Of a stretch of 64,000 bases of DNA, positions 25,916-35,613 are shown piece after piece; within the stretch, counting starts at the first letter, position 1, and the number at the start of each line of letters is the position of its first letter. The position numbers were made by a program, and so were the translations under genes. The stretch covers positions 16,966 through 80,965 of the forward strand of contig JAEYKW010000050.1 of NCBI GenBank assembly GCA_023408075.1, read 5' to 3'. Origin of the DNA: Bacillota bacterium (lineage in GTDB: Bacteria > Bacillota > Clostridia > Christensenellales > SZUA-584). The notes under the pieces were generated by a model. It made no database searches, had not been told where the DNA came from, and saw nothing but the letters and a program-made list of their open reading frames with translations.

Positions 25916-27076
25916 TTAAATCAGATTCAGCCCCGTCTCGGGGTCGAACATGTGAACGAGCTCTCCGGAGAACTCAAACGAGAGCAGATGCCCCGACGCC
26001 ATATGCTGGTATTCGGTGGTAGGGATGCGAATGATCGCTTCCTTCCCCTGCACGCTGACGTGAATGTACGTTTCGCTTCCCATCATCTCGCTCACGTCCA
26101 CCGCCGCCACCACACCGCGATTGGATACCTGAATATGCTCCGGACGGATACCGAGCGTAATGCTCATTGTCTGCCTGCCCCTATCCGCAAGCGCTTTGCA
26201 CATATTCTCCGGCAGTTCCACCTTCATGCCGTGCAGCTCCACAGCATATTTTTCGCCTTGCCGTTTGAGCTCCGCATCAAAAAAATTCATCTGCGGCGTG
26301 CCGATAAAACCAGCCACAAACAGGTTGCCCGGATGATTGAACACCTGCGACGGCGTCCCGATCTGCTGTATAAACCCGTCCTTCATAATCACGATCCGGT
26401 CGCCGAGCGTCATCGCTTCGGTCTGGTCGTGCGTTACGTAGATAAACGTGGTATTCACACGCTCGCGCATTTTGATGAGTTCGGCGCGCATCTGATTGCG
26501 CAGCTTCGCATCGAGATTCGACAGCGGTTCGTCCATTAAAAAAACCTTGGGTTCGCGCACGATGGCGCGGCCGATCGCCACGCGCTGGCGCTGCCCGCCC
26601 GACAGCGCTTTGGGCCTGCGCTTTAACAGCTCGGTGATGCCGAGAATCTCCGCCGCTTCCTTAACCTTTTTATCGATCTCTCCCTTGGGCACTTTTCGCA
26701 GCTTGAGCGCAAAAGCCATGTTGTCGTATACGCTCATGTGCGGGTACAGCGCGTAGTTCTGAAACACCATCGCGATGTCCCTGTCCTTTGGCGGCACGTT
26801 GTTGATCAGCTTATCGTCAATGAAAAGCTCTCCGCTCGTGATATCCTCAAGGCCCGCCACCATTCTGAGTGTGGTAGATTTGCCGCAGCCCGACGGCCCG
26901 ACCAGCACGATGAACTCCTTGTCGGCGATATCGAGGCTGAACTGCTGCACCGCGACAACCCCTTCATCGGTAATCTGCAGGTTGACCGACGTCTCGCTGC
27001 TTTGCTCCTTTTTGCTCTTTCTTTCCGAGCTCGAAGGATAGATTTTCTTGATATTATTAAATGTGACTTTTGCCAT
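25916..27076 (-). CDS. sugar ABC transporter ATP-binding protein (MsmK/UgpC-like)
   Basis: 386 residues. Walker A is GPSGCGKST, the signature is LSGGQRQRVAIGRA, and Walker B is VFLMDEPLSNLDAKLR. C-terminal OB/TOBE domains occupy about 260-386. An unusual Lys/Ser-rich insert (SSSERKSKKEQSSE) sits before the first strand. It energises sugar uptake and lies at the end of the importer gene row, so it most likely serves the two permeases upstream, though such ATPases are often shared. Confidence 0.92.
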   Translation of the reverse strand: MAKVTFNNIKKIYPSSSERKSKKEQSSETSVNLQITDEGVVAVQQFSLDIADKEFIVLVGPSGCGKSTTLRMVAGLEDITSGELFIDDKLINNVPPKDRDIAMVFQNYALYPHMSVYDNMAFALKLRKVPKGEIDKKVKEAAEILGITELLKRRPKALSGGQRQRVAIGRAIVREPKVFLMDEPLSNLDAKLRNQMRAELIKMRERVNTTFIYVTHDQTEAMTLGDRIVIMKDGFIQQIGTPSQVFNHPGNLFVAGFIGTPQMNFFDAELKRQGEKYAVELHGMKVELPENMCKALADRGRQTMSITLGIRPEHIQVSNRGVVAAVDVSEMMGSETYIHVSVQGKEAIIRIPTTEYQHMASGHLLSFEFSGELVHMFDPETGLNLI

Positions 27077-27118
27077 AATGACCGGCCTGGCTCGTAAGGC
27101 CTTCGCCTCACAGCCTCA

Positions 27119-27143
27119 TCTGCGCAAAGCATCCTTGCGCAGA
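27119..27143. repeat. perfect hairpin before the ATPase gene
   Basis: TCTGCGCAA/TTGCGCAGA 9-bp arms around a 7-nt loop, in the 183-bp gap between response regulator and ATPase. No T-run; it may be an mRNA processing or stability element. Confidence 0.4.
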
Positions 27144-27259
27144 CATTACGGCAGGTCTCCACGCTGCCGCACCGCGAGCCGCCGCGGGGGTCTCCTCCTT
27201 TTCCTTCGCCGGACTGTCCATTATGTGGAGTGGGCAGCCAGTCAATTGCTCTATAAGGC

Positions 27260-28003
27260 TCACAGCTGATTACGAAATTCGTTTGCGCTGATGCCTTCTA
27301 TCTTTTTAAATACTCTCGAAAAATGGCCGGTATCCGCGTAGCCGACCAACTCGCAGATATCGCCGATTTTGAGGCTCGGGTTAGCAAGAAGCTGCTTTGC
27401 CGCTTTGATGCGCGTGGCATTGAGCAGATCGTAAAAGCTCTTGCCTGTGTGCTTATTTAATAGCTTTGACAGATGCCATTGCGATACATAGCAGTGGTCC
27501 GCAATATCCTGCAGCGTCAGCTTCTCCGCATATTTTTCATCTAGGAACGCCAGCGCCTGCCTCACGATAAAGCTGTTTGCGTTGTGCTCCTCGTCCTTCG
27601 TGTCCGCTCCCGATTCGCCGATGCTGATTTTGCCCAAATTGCCGATCATGGTCAGCAGCGCTTCGTGTATCTCTTCCATCCGGGAGGGCTTTAGCAGCAG
27701 CCGCGTCACCCCGAGACGGATCGATTCCTGCGCGTACTCAAAGTTGCGGTAGCCCGTGAGCACCGTCACCTGCATATTCGGAAACTCGCTTTTGAGGCCG
27801 ACAAGCATCGTGAGGGCATCCGTATCGGGCATTTTGATATCGGTGAACAATATATCCGGCGCGTGCTCGCGGATCGCTTTGGTTCCCCCCGCCGCACTGT
27901 AGGCCGTCGCGACCACTTCGCAGCCGAAGTGCTTCCAGTCAACCACCTTTTTTAAGCCTTCTACGATAATTGCCTCATCATCGATCAGCACAACCTTATA
28001 CAT
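27260..28003 (-). CDS. AraC-type response regulator (YesN-like)
   Basis: 247 residues. The receiver domain (1-120) has acidic residues IDDE and the phospho-acceptor D55 in LFTDIKMPD. The C-terminal AraC domain (about 145-247) has two HTH motifs. It is the likely partner of the YesM-type kinase at 31.4-33.1 kb, and the permease and binding-protein genes lie between them. Expected role: switching on the importer or phosphorylase genes when the sugar is sensed. Confidence 0.92.
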   Translation of the reverse strand: MYKVVLIDDEAIIVEGLKKVVDWKHFGCEVVATAYSAAGGTKAIREHAPDILFTDIKMPDTDALTMLVGLKSEFPNMQVTVLTGYRNFEYAQESIRLGVTRLLLKPSRMEEIHEALLTMIGNLGKISIGESGADTKDEEHNANSFIVRQALAFLDEKYAEKLTLQDIADHCYVSQWHLSKLLNKHTGKSFYDLLNATRIKAAKQLLANPSLKIGDICELVGYADTGHFSRVFKKIEGISANEFRNQL

Positions 28004-28042
28004 GACTGCCTCCGAACGCTTGATGAAAATATCATATCACTA

Positions 28043-28930
28043 TCAGCCCTTGATCGCACCTATCGTGAGCCCCTTGATGATATTCTTTTGCAGCAGGATA
28101 TACACGACCAGCACAGGCAGCACCACGAGCACCACGGATGCCGCCATGAGCCCGTAATTAACGCCCGCCTGCGAATTGATCTCATTTAAAAGCAGCGTAA
28201 TCGTCTTTTCATGCGGAAACCGCAGCAGAAACATCTGCGTAAACAGGTCGTTGTAAGACCACAGGAACGAGAATATCGCCACCGTCGCAAAGGACGGCCT
28301 CGCCACAGGCATGATGATCTTGAAGTAGATTTTGAACACATTGCACCCGTCAAGGTAGGCCGACTCCTCGAGCTCAATCGGCACCGAGCGTATAAAGCCC
28401 ATCAACACGATGATGGAGAACGACAGGTTGCCCGCAATCTGCGGCAGTATCACCGACAGTATGGACGCCCAGCGGTTGCCCGTGCTTGCGATTCCCCAGT
28501 CAACTTCCATGCGGAACACGGGGATAATCGTGGAAAACACAGGAAACATCATACTTGCAATCACGAGACCGTAGATGATTTTTTTGCCCTTGAAGTTATA
28601 CCTCACCAGCCCGTAAGCCGCAAGCCCGGCCAGCAGCACCACAAGCACCGTCACCGTGATGGAAATCACGAAGCTGTTTAAATAGGCGTTGGCAAAGTCA
28701 GAGCGTTCTCCCGCCGTCTGGTAGTTATCCAGTGTAAAGCTTTGCGTCCACGGCCAGGGAATTGAAAACGAATCCGAGCGGATTTCACCCTTTAAGCGGA
28801 ACGAATTGATGATAACCCAAAGGAACGGATAAACTGTGGTAATCCCCCAGATAATGAGCACAAGATATGTGAAGAACTGAGAGACAGAGAACCTGCCTTT
28901 GCGCAAGCTGCGCATTTTCAATTTGCCCAT
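28043..28930 (-). CDS. sugar ABC transporter permease (MalG/AraQ type)
   Basis: 295 residues with six membrane segments. The EAA-type loop is EESAYLDGCNVFKIYFKIIMP near residue 205, and the C-terminus ends in the family pattern KGLTIGAIKG. The start ATG 28930 follows GAGAGGGGAG. It is the second transmembrane subunit, 16 nt after the first permease gene. Confidence 0.92.
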   Translation of the reverse strand: MGKLKMRSLRKGRFSVSQFFTYLVLIIWGITTVYPFLWVIINSFRLKGEIRSDSFSIPWPWTQSFTLDNYQTAGERSDFANAYLNSFVISITVTVLVVLLAGLAAYGLVRYNFKGKKIIYGLVIASMMFPVFSTIIPVFRMEVDWGIASTGNRWASILSVILPQIAGNLSFSIIVLMGFIRSVPIELEESAYLDGCNVFKIYFKIIMPVARPSFATVAIFSFLWSYNDLFTQMFLLRFPHEKTITLLLNEINSQAGVNYGLMAASVVLVVLPVLVVYILLQKNIIKGLTIGAIKG

Positions 28931-28946
28931 TCGAATTGCTCCCCTC

Positions 28947-29837
28947 TCAATAATCCTTCTGCTTGAAAATTTTGTTGGCCACTTGCGCAAAAACCACGCC
29001 GAGCACCACAATGACCACTGCGATGGCGGACGAATAGTCCACATCGCCTCTTATAAACGCCTGATTGTACATGTATGTGCCCGTCAACCATGACTGATCC
29101 ATCGGTATCCCCTGGCCCATCATCACCCAAGGCAGGTCGAACACCTTGAGCGCACCGGTGATGGCCAGCACGAGGCATGTGCACAGCACATTCCTTAGCA
29201 GCGGCAGCGTGATGTAGCGCGTGCGTTTCCAGCCGCTCGCGCCGTCGAGCTCAGCCGCTTCATAGATTTCGGGCGAAATATTGTTAAGCCCCGTCACAAT
29301 AATCACAAAATAGAACCCCACATACTGCCACATGACAGGTGTGAGCATCGTTCCTAAAAAATGCTCGGGGTCTTTCCAGTCAATGTTTTCCGTGACGCCA
29401 AATACGTTCTGCATCAGCTGATTGAGCATGCCGCCGTTGTAAAGGAAAATAAGGTTGAACAGCAGCCCCAGCGCCGTAGCGCTGATCACGATCGGAAAGA
29501 AATATACCGTTCTGAAAAAATGCGCGCCTGTTTTAATCCTGTCCACCAGCAGCGCCAGCACCAGCGCGATACCCACCTGAAAGATGATCGTGGTCGCCGT
29601 TAAAAACAGCGTGTTTTTAAGCGCAGTCAGCATGTTTGTGTCTTCGAACATCTTGACAAAGTTGGTATACCACGGCGCGTTGACCCCTTCGGGCGCAGTC
29701 CCCAGGCCCGATATATTCAAAAAGCTGTTGATGATATTTTGTATAAACGGATAGTATAAGAATAACACCAGGAATGCAAAAGCCGGTATAAGAAATACGA
29801 GCAGTGGCGTTTTCTTTTTGTATATTGTCGAATTCAT
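28947..29837 (-). CDS. sugar ABC transporter permease (MalF/LacF type)
   Basis: 296 residues with six membrane segments and an EAA loop, EAAELDGASGWKRTRYITLPLL, near residue 210. It pairs with the downstream permease to form the import channel. It lies 73 nt after the binding-protein gene. Confidence 0.92.
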   Translation of the reverse strand: MNSTIYKKKTPLLVFLIPAFAFLVLFLYYPFIQNIINSFLNISGLGTAPEGVNAPWYTNFVKMFEDTNMLTALKNTLFLTATTIIFQVGIALVLALLVDRIKTGAHFFRTVYFFPIVISATALGLLFNLIFLYNGGMLNQLMQNVFGVTENIDWKDPEHFLGTMLTPVMWQYVGFYFVIIVTGLNNISPEIYEAAELDGASGWKRTRYITLPLLRNVLCTCLVLAITGALKVFDLPWVMMGQGIPMDQSWLTGTYMYNQAFIRGDVDYSSAIAVVIVVLGVVFAQVANKIFKQKDY

Positions 29838-29910
29838 ATCATACCGCCTTATTCTCGGTTGAATAAGGGGCTGCTAAAAGCAGCCCCCCGTCCATCAATT
29901 GGGAGATAAC

Positions 29911-31260
29911 TTATTTGGCAGGCTGAAGAGCGAGGGCTGATTCGAGCGCCTCGGCAGCTGTCGTCTTGCCCGCAACAATGTTTTTCACGTTGGCAAACAT
30001 ATCGGCACGCGCTTCTGCGCTCAGGGAATCCTGAACCGCTCCCACAATGCTCGACACATCGCTGCACATTTCAGCCGCAGACGTCTGGATCTCATTGAGG
30101 CCGGACGGCTTCGCACCGTTCTTGAGCGCGGTGACTTCCGTTGTCACGAATGTGGAGAGGACTTCGTCGCTTGTCATGTATTCGATGAATTTAATCGCGG
30201 CATCGCGCTTTGTTTCATCTTCCCATGCCTGACGGGTGATGTAGTAGCCCATGGAAATACCGCCGATGATATCGGTCGCTTTTCTCTCGCCCTTGCCCGG
30301 CACATATTTCACGGCATAGTCACTCAGGTGGTCGGCGCAGTTCTCTACGAAATAGCCAACCTTCCATGAACCGTCGATCAGGAACGCGGCGTCGCCGTCA
30401 GCCATCAACTGAACAGTTTCCGCGTCGGTCGCTGTGAGCGTGTTCTCCGGCAGGAATCCCTTATCATAGAGCTGCTTTAAGTCTTCAAAGCCCGCTGCCC
30501 ATTTTGTGGCTGTCGCATCCGTCGCCGAAGCGGGTACATCGAGGTGGTTGGCAGTATTGCCGTTGTTGTACGTTGTGAATTCAAACCAATAGTGAGGAAC
30601 TTCCTGAAGCGATACGGCGACCGGTGTGAAGCCCGCATCTTTAATCTTCTGGCAGTCGGCAAGGAACTGTTCCCATGTGTAGCCGGGGCCCGGAACCGTC
30701 ACACCCGCAGCATCGAGAACCTTTGTGTTCACGAACAGGCTTTCCCAATAGCCGCTGGACGGAACCGCATAAATGCCGCCGTCAACCGGAGAAGGAACGA
30801 GCATGTCCTCTTTCATGTTGCCGGCATAGTCCGGATAGACTTCGCGGATTTCATCAAGAGGCACAACCTTATCGGCTTCAATGATGGGGTTTGCGTCGGA
30901 ACCCAAGAAGTAGAACAGCACGTCAGGCTCTGTTCCTGTTTCGAAGTCGGCCATAACTTTGGCTTTCCACTCTTCGTTGGATGTTGCGGAAGCATCCATA
31001 ACGGTGTTGCCGGTGGCTTCTTCGTAGCCGGTCAATGCCGCTTCGTAGTTGCCGCGGTTGCCGTCGTCGCCGCCGTAAGAAGTCACAACTGTGATTTCCA
31101 CGGGTGCCGCAGCCGCTTCGGACTCCTCGGCAGGAGCGCTTGAAGATGCCTCGGCAGATTCTTGATCAGACGCTGATGGCTGGGTTGTCTGACCGGCGCA
31201 GCCGACAAACGCAACAAGTGCCATCACCAGAACCAACAAGAGTGCAATGGTCTTTTTCAT
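29911..31260 (-). CDS. extracellular sugar-binding lipoprotein
   Basis: 449 residues with a lipobox (FVGCAG, Cys near 21), a Ser/Glu/Ala linker to about residue 50, and a family 1 solute-binding domain rich in aromatic residues (for example YTWEQF and HYWFEF). It captures an oligosaccharide for the neighbouring permeases. Given nagA, nagB and the GH94 gene in the same locus, N-acetylglucosamine disaccharide is the best guess for ligand. Confidence 0.9.
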   Translation of the reverse strand: MKKTIALLLVLVMALVAFVGCAGQTTQPSASDQESAEASSSAPAEESEAAAAPVEITVVTSYGGDDGNRGNYEAALTGYEEATGNTVMDASATSNEEWKAKVMADFETGTEPDVLFYFLGSDANPIIEADKVVPLDEIREVYPDYAGNMKEDMLVPSPVDGGIYAVPSSGYWESLFVNTKVLDAAGVTVPGPGYTWEQFLADCQKIKDAGFTPVAVSLQEVPHYWFEFTTYNNGNTANHLDVPASATDATATKWAAGFEDLKQLYDKGFLPENTLTATDAETVQLMADGDAAFLIDGSWKVGYFVENCADHLSDYAVKYVPGKGERKATDIIGGISMGYYITRQAWEDETKRDAAIKFIEYMTSDEVLSTFVTTEVTALKNGAKPSGLNEIQTSAAEMCSDVSSIVGAVQDSLSAEARADMFANVKNIVAGKTTAAEALESALALQPAK

Positions 31261-31321
31261 TGTGTACTATCCTCCATAAAATGATATATGGGCAGAGCGG
31301 ACTAATCTCCGCTTTATGATT

Positions 31322-31350
31322 ATTATAGATGACACAAGCTGTGATCAAAT
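31322..31350 (-). promoter_or_regulatory. possible promoter of the importer genes
   Basis: Minus strand TATAAT (31322-31327) with a weak TTTGAT about 16 bp upstream. A poor -35 fits activator dependence. Confidence 0.4.
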
Positions 31351-31388
31351 ATACCCACGATTGCGTTTTATTGCTTATGGTTGCCCGT

Positions 31389-33128
31389 TTATGAACAAAA
31401 CTCAACATGCGGAATCACAATACGGGCCAGCGTCCGCCCTTTCTTAACCTCGCTGATGGTCAGCCCGCCCTCTTCTCCGTAAAGGATTTTAAGCCGCCTG
31501 TTCACATTGCGGATGCCGATGCATTCGCGGTTTTCGGCCACGCTGTCGCCGTCGTTTTGCGTGCTTAATAGCTTATTGATCGCGTCCCTGTCCGTCTGCG
31601 TCATCACGCCGTCGTTTTCCACCTCAATTACCAGCACATCGCCTTTGAGTGCGCTGCGCAGTATCAGCTCGCCCTTTTGTTTGAGCGCAATGCCGTGCTC
31701 AATCGCATTTTCGACAATCGGCTGCAGAATCAGGCAGGGCACCAGCGCCCCAAGCGTCCGCGGGTCAATCTCTTTGACGATCGTGAGCCGGTCGCCGAGA
31801 CGTTCGGACAATATATAAAGATAGGCGTCGGCATAAGAAAGCTCCTGCTCCACGCTGCCGCGGGCACGCCCGCCCCTTGCTGTCGCCGCGTCAAGCATTT
31901 TGGAAAGCGCTTCGATCATGCGGCATACCTTCTCATCCTCGGCCATGCGCGCCGCCCACAGTATCGCTTCGAGCGTGTTGTTTAAAAAATGCGGGTTGAT
32001 CTGAGACCGCAACGCGCTCATACGCGCGTCCTGCAGCGCAAGCTGCTCTTCATAGCTGCGTTCAAACTGCAGCTTTAACTGCATGGACATGTTGTTGAAG
32101 CGCTCGGTCAGATAGCGGAATTCCTGGCTGGTGGGCAAGCTGCTCACGGTGTAGCCGCGTTCACCGGCTTCCATATGCGCCGCCGCATCCACGAGTGTAT
32201 CCACCGGCCGCGATATATAATGGTAATACGCCCATACGACAAAAAGCAGCAGCGGCACGGCAAACAGCCCGATCAAAGGCAGCGTGAGCGCCACATTCGG
32301 AAATTCGTCCACAAGCTCGGCGCTGTCCGAAATCACATTGAGCTTGAGTGTATGGCCCTCGAAGCGGGTGGATGTCTGGATGTTGTAATTGCCGTTGGTA
32401 CCGTCGTACCACACACCGTCACTATCGCCCGCCGCAAGATCACCTTCGCCCACCACGCTGCGTGTGATGTCATCGAGGCGTATCACCGCGTCCTTGAGCC
32501 AGACGATGTTGCGCAGGCTTTCAAAGAGCGTTATCTCGTTGCATTCCATCACGATCACGGCGAACGGCTTGAAATCCCTGTCTACAATGTTGCGTATCAT
32601 ATAGAGCTCTTGATCGTTCTGAAAAAAACCGATCTTGGTACCGAGTTCGGTATATGTATTCATAACAGACTTGTGAACGTTTTCCTGATAATTTTTGTAG
32701 CCGTAAATCTCTCCGGGTTTTGTGCGGTTGCTTGCATAATATATGTTGCCGGGAGATGATGTGAAGAACAAAAAAGTGGCGTTGAAGCTGTCGTCATAGC
32801 CGTATTGCTGCGTTAAATATGATGTGACGGTATCGTAAAGTACTACACCGTCTCTGTCGCTCAGGTATTTTTCATATGCGCTGTCTATTTTCTCATCATA
32901 TGAGGAGGCGCGGGAAGCCGTCATCGCACTGCTGAATTTATCGACTGTCTGCCGGAATGCGATGTTGACGCTTGTGGTGACGGTATCTTTAACACGGTCC
33001 TGAACATTATTGGATATTGAATAGCCGGAGTAAACGAGTATAACGGCAAACGGCACAATCCAGCAAAGAGCCATAATCGCCAGCAGTCCCCACTTGAGAG
33101 AAAGCCCTTTCCTGGTGGATTTGCGCAT
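31389..33128 (-). CDS. YesM-type sensor histidine kinase
   Basis: 579 residues. Membrane segments near 15-37 and 285-305 flank a large extracytoplasmic sensor domain; then come a HAMP domain and a His-kinase module. The phosphorylated histidine is in RSQINPHFLNNTLEAI, and the ATP-binding domain includes VENAIEHGI and GIGIRNVNRRL. It senses sugar or binding-protein status outside the cell and phosphorylates the AraC-type regulator at 27.3-28.0 kb. It lies 47 nt after nagB, so it is probably in the nagA-nagB transcript. Confidence 0.92.
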   Translation of the reverse strand: MRKSTRKGLSLKWGLLAIMALCWIVPFAVILVYSGYSISNNVQDRVKDTVTTSVNIAFRQTVDKFSSAMTASRASSYDEKIDSAYEKYLSDRDGVVLYDTVTSYLTQQYGYDDSFNATFLFFTSSPGNIYYASNRTKPGEIYGYKNYQENVHKSVMNTYTELGTKIGFFQNDQELYMIRNIVDRDFKPFAVIVMECNEITLFESLRNIVWLKDAVIRLDDITRSVVGEGDLAAGDSDGVWYDGTNGNYNIQTSTRFEGHTLKLNVISDSAELVDEFPNVALTLPLIGLFAVPLLLFVVWAYYHYISRPVDTLVDAAAHMEAGERGYTVSSLPTSQEFRYLTERFNNMSMQLKLQFERSYEEQLALQDARMSALRSQINPHFLNNTLEAILWAARMAEDEKVCRMIEALSKMLDAATARGGRARGSVEQELSYADAYLYILSERLGDRLTIVKEIDPRTLGALVPCLILQPIVENAIEHGIALKQKGELILRSALKGDVLVIEVENDGVMTQTDRDAINKLLSTQNDGDSVAENRECIGIRNVNRRLKILYGEEGGLTISEVKKGRTLARIVIPHVEFCS

Positions 33129-33175
33129 ACCCGCTTACCTCCGCTGTATTATTCAAAACGTATTGGATAATTGCA

Positions 33176-33928
33176 TTATATCACTTCTAAAAGTTTCATT
33201 TCAATGCAGGACGCCGCTTCACGGTCGGCAATTATTGTCACGTCCGCATGCAGCTGCAGCACGGAAGCGGGCACCTCGGGCGTGACGTCCTCAAAAAACG
33301 CGCGCCGCACAATCTGCGCCTTGTTTTGTCCAGATACGAGCAGCACGATTTTGCGCGCGCCCATGATGTTGCCGATGCCCATCGTGATGGCCTGAGACGG
33401 CACCTGACCCGGGTCATCCCCGAAGAAGCGTGCGTTGGCCAGGCGTGTCCGTTCGGCAATCTGCACCGCATGCGTCTTGAGCGTAAACACGGTGCCCGGC
33501 TCATTGAAGCCAATATGGCCGTTGTGACCGATGCCGAGCAGCTGCAGATCAATGCCGCCCCACGCCGCGATGCGCGCGTCGTAATCCCGGCATACTGCGG
33601 TTAAATCGTCCGCGAGACCGTCCGGCAGCGATGTGTTTTCACTTTTCACCGGGATGTGATCAAACAGGTGCTGCTGCATGAAATACCGGTAGCTTTGCGG
33701 GTGCGTCGGCCCGAGCCCCACATACTCATCAAGATTGACCGTGCGTACACGTGTGAAATCCGTTTGGCCGGCGCGGCTGCGCTGCACCAGCTCGGCATAG
33801 AGCGGCAAGGGCGTGGACCCCGTCGCGAGCCCCAACACACTGTCCGGTTTTTTTGCAATCTGTTCTGAGAATATATCTGCCGCCGCGCGGCCCATTTCCT
33901 GCGTATCCTTAACAATCTGGTATTGCAT
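33176..33928 (-). CDS. nagB: glucosamine-6-phosphate deaminase
   Basis: 250 residues, the short NagB form. Motifs are LGLATGSTPLPLY, VNLDEYVGLGPTHPQSY and the IGHNGHIGFNEPG active-site loop. It converts glucosamine-6-phosphate to fructose-6-phosphate and ammonia, the last step of GlcNAc breakdown. It starts 9 nt after the nagA stop. Confidence 0.95.
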   Translation of the reverse strand: MQYQIVKDTQEMGRAAADIFSEQIAKKPDSVLGLATGSTPLPLYAELVQRSRAGQTDFTRVRTVNLDEYVGLGPTHPQSYRYFMQQHLFDHIPVKSENTSLPDGLADDLTAVCRDYDARIAAWGGIDLQLLGIGHNGHIGFNEPGTVFTLKTHAVQIAERTRLANARFFGDDPGQVPSQAITMGIGNIMGARKIVLLVSGQNKAQIVRRAFFEDVTPEVPASVLQLHADVTIIADREAASCIEMKLLEVI

Positions 33929-33937
33929 AGTGATCTA

Positions 33938-35065
33938 TTAAGTCCTTTCCGTCTTGTTTCCTGCAATATAAACATCCTTAAGCGTCCAGCCGCTGCCGCA
34001 AATCAGAAAATCCGCGCGTTTGCCCGCCGCAATGCACCCGATATCCGCCGCGCCGATGACGCGTGCCGGATTCGCCGTCGCGCAGCGTACCGCATCCTCC
34101 GCCAAAATACCCATTTTTATGGCTGTTTTTAAACAGTCAAACAGCGTTGCGACCGAGCCCGCAATCGTGCCGTCGGCCAGCGTCGCGCGTCCGTTTTTTA
34201 TATACACCTTTTGCCCGCCGAGCATCGATTCGCCGTCTTCGAGGCCGCAGGCCGCCATCGCGTCGCTGATCAGGCAGATACGCGACGGCCCGAACAGCTT
34301 GAACGCGGCACGCACCGCGCTCGAGTGTGCATGAACGCCGTCGCAGATCAGCTCCGCCGTCACAGTATCGCGCTCGGACGCTGCGCCGATTACCGAGGGT
34401 TCGCGGTGCAGCAGCGGCGGCATCGCGTTGAAAAGGTGCGTCAGGTGCGTGATACCCGCGTCAAACCCCGCGGCGGCTTCGTCATATGCCGCGCCGGTGT
34501 GTGCTGCGGCCACTGTCACACCCGCCGCCCTGACCGCATGAATATAGTCCTTAGCGCCTTCAAGCTCGGGTGCCACGCACGCGATGCGAATCAACCCGTC
34601 CGCTTCTCTTTGCAAACGTTTGAATATGTCGGCATCCGGCCTTTGCAGATACGCCGCATTCTGTGCGCCCTTCTTCTTTTCGCTGAAAAAAGGGCCTTCC
34701 ATCGTCACGCCGCGCAAGCGCGCGCAGCCCTGCGGCGCTTCGTCACGCAGCCGCACCGCGTTGCGGAAAGCCGCCGCGATCATCTCTTCGGGCAGCGTCA
34801 TCGAGGCGGGGGAAAAGCTCGTTATGCCGGCCTGCGCAAGAAACCGCGCCATTTTGACAAGGCCGTCGTAATCGCCGTCCGAAAAGTCCTCGCCGCTGTT
34901 GCCGTGCAGATGGATATCCACAAGGCCCGGAATCATATAGTCAACGTCTGCATTATCCGGGCGCTGCTTTTCTTCAACGGCTTCAAAGCGCCCGTCCTTC
35001 ACGGATATGTCTCCGAAATGAAACTGAAAGTCCTCACCGAAGTATGTCACGTTGCTAATCAGCAT
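33938..35065 (-). CDS. nagA: N-acetylglucosamine-6-phosphate deacetylase
   Basis: 375 residues of amidohydrolase fold. DIHLHGNSG, MEGPFFSEKKKGAQ, AAHTGA, THLFNAM and ISDAM are the metal and substrate motifs. It removes acetate from GlcNAc-6-phosphate. The ATG at 35065 follows GAAGGAGG. It is the first gene of nagA-nagB-histidine kinase, separated from the ROK kinase gene by a 548-bp repeat-filled gap. Confidence 0.95.
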   Translation of the reverse strand: MLISNVTYFGEDFQFHFGDISVKDGRFEAVEEKQRPDNADVDYMIPGLVDIHLHGNSGEDFSDGDYDGLVKMARFLAQAGITSFSPASMTLPEEMIAAAFRNAVRLRDEAPQGCARLRGVTMEGPFFSEKKKGAQNAAYLQRPDADIFKRLQREADGLIRIACVAPELEGAKDYIHAVRAAGVTVAAAHTGAAYDEAAAGFDAGITHLTHLFNAMPPLLHREPSVIGAASERDTVTAELICDGVHAHSSAVRAAFKLFGPSRICLISDAMAACGLEDGESMLGGQKVYIKNGRATLADGTIAGSVATLFDCLKTAIKMGILAEDAVRCATANPARVIGAADIGCIAAGKRADFLICGSGWTLKDVYIAGNKTERT

Positions 35066-35100
35066 ACAGGGCCTCCTTCTAATAACGCGTTAATCTGCAA

Positions 35101-35531
35101 AACGCATATTTTAGGCTTCTCCTTGAGAGAAGAATCCAGCGAGTCAAAAACCTCTTACCATGGCCCCCTCTGACGACTACCCTTATGGGTGGATTGGGGG
35201 CTGTCACCGATAGGTGACTGGGGGAGAGAAAACACCTTGAGACCAGTCAATATCCGTTGCCTTCGGCATTTCGCACCTGCCTCTTTTAGGCTTATCGACA
35301 GCCCGGGCTTCCCCTTTTGGAGAAACTGCGCCAACGGCGACTCAGCTTGATGAAAACCCCATCCTGTCATGCTGAGGAGCGAAACGACGTGACTACGTAG
35401 TGGATTGCATCCCATGGCAAAACGCTTTAAACATGGGATTCTAGTCCACTTCGTAGTCAGTCGCTCACGCTCCATCAGAATGACACAAGTCACTTTGTCA
35501 GCAGCCTAGGCTTCTCCTTTAGGAGAAGGCT
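35101..35531. repeat. dispersed repeats, copy C and flanking units
   Basis: The 548-bp gap between nagA and the ROK gene holds no gene. 35365-35485 is bounded by TGTCAT/ATGACA and contains CATGGGATT like copy B. Its flanks CAGCTTGATGAAA and CACTTTGTCAGCAG match copy A. Short GGCTTCTCC...GGAGAAG palindromes occur at about 35114, 35303 and 35510. Confidence 0.6.
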
Positions 35532-35613
35532 TTTCCAGCCACTCAATATTCATATTGTATTAAGCCTATTCTATCAGAACAAGCTTTTTTGCTCATAACC
35601 CAAGACTTTTGGC

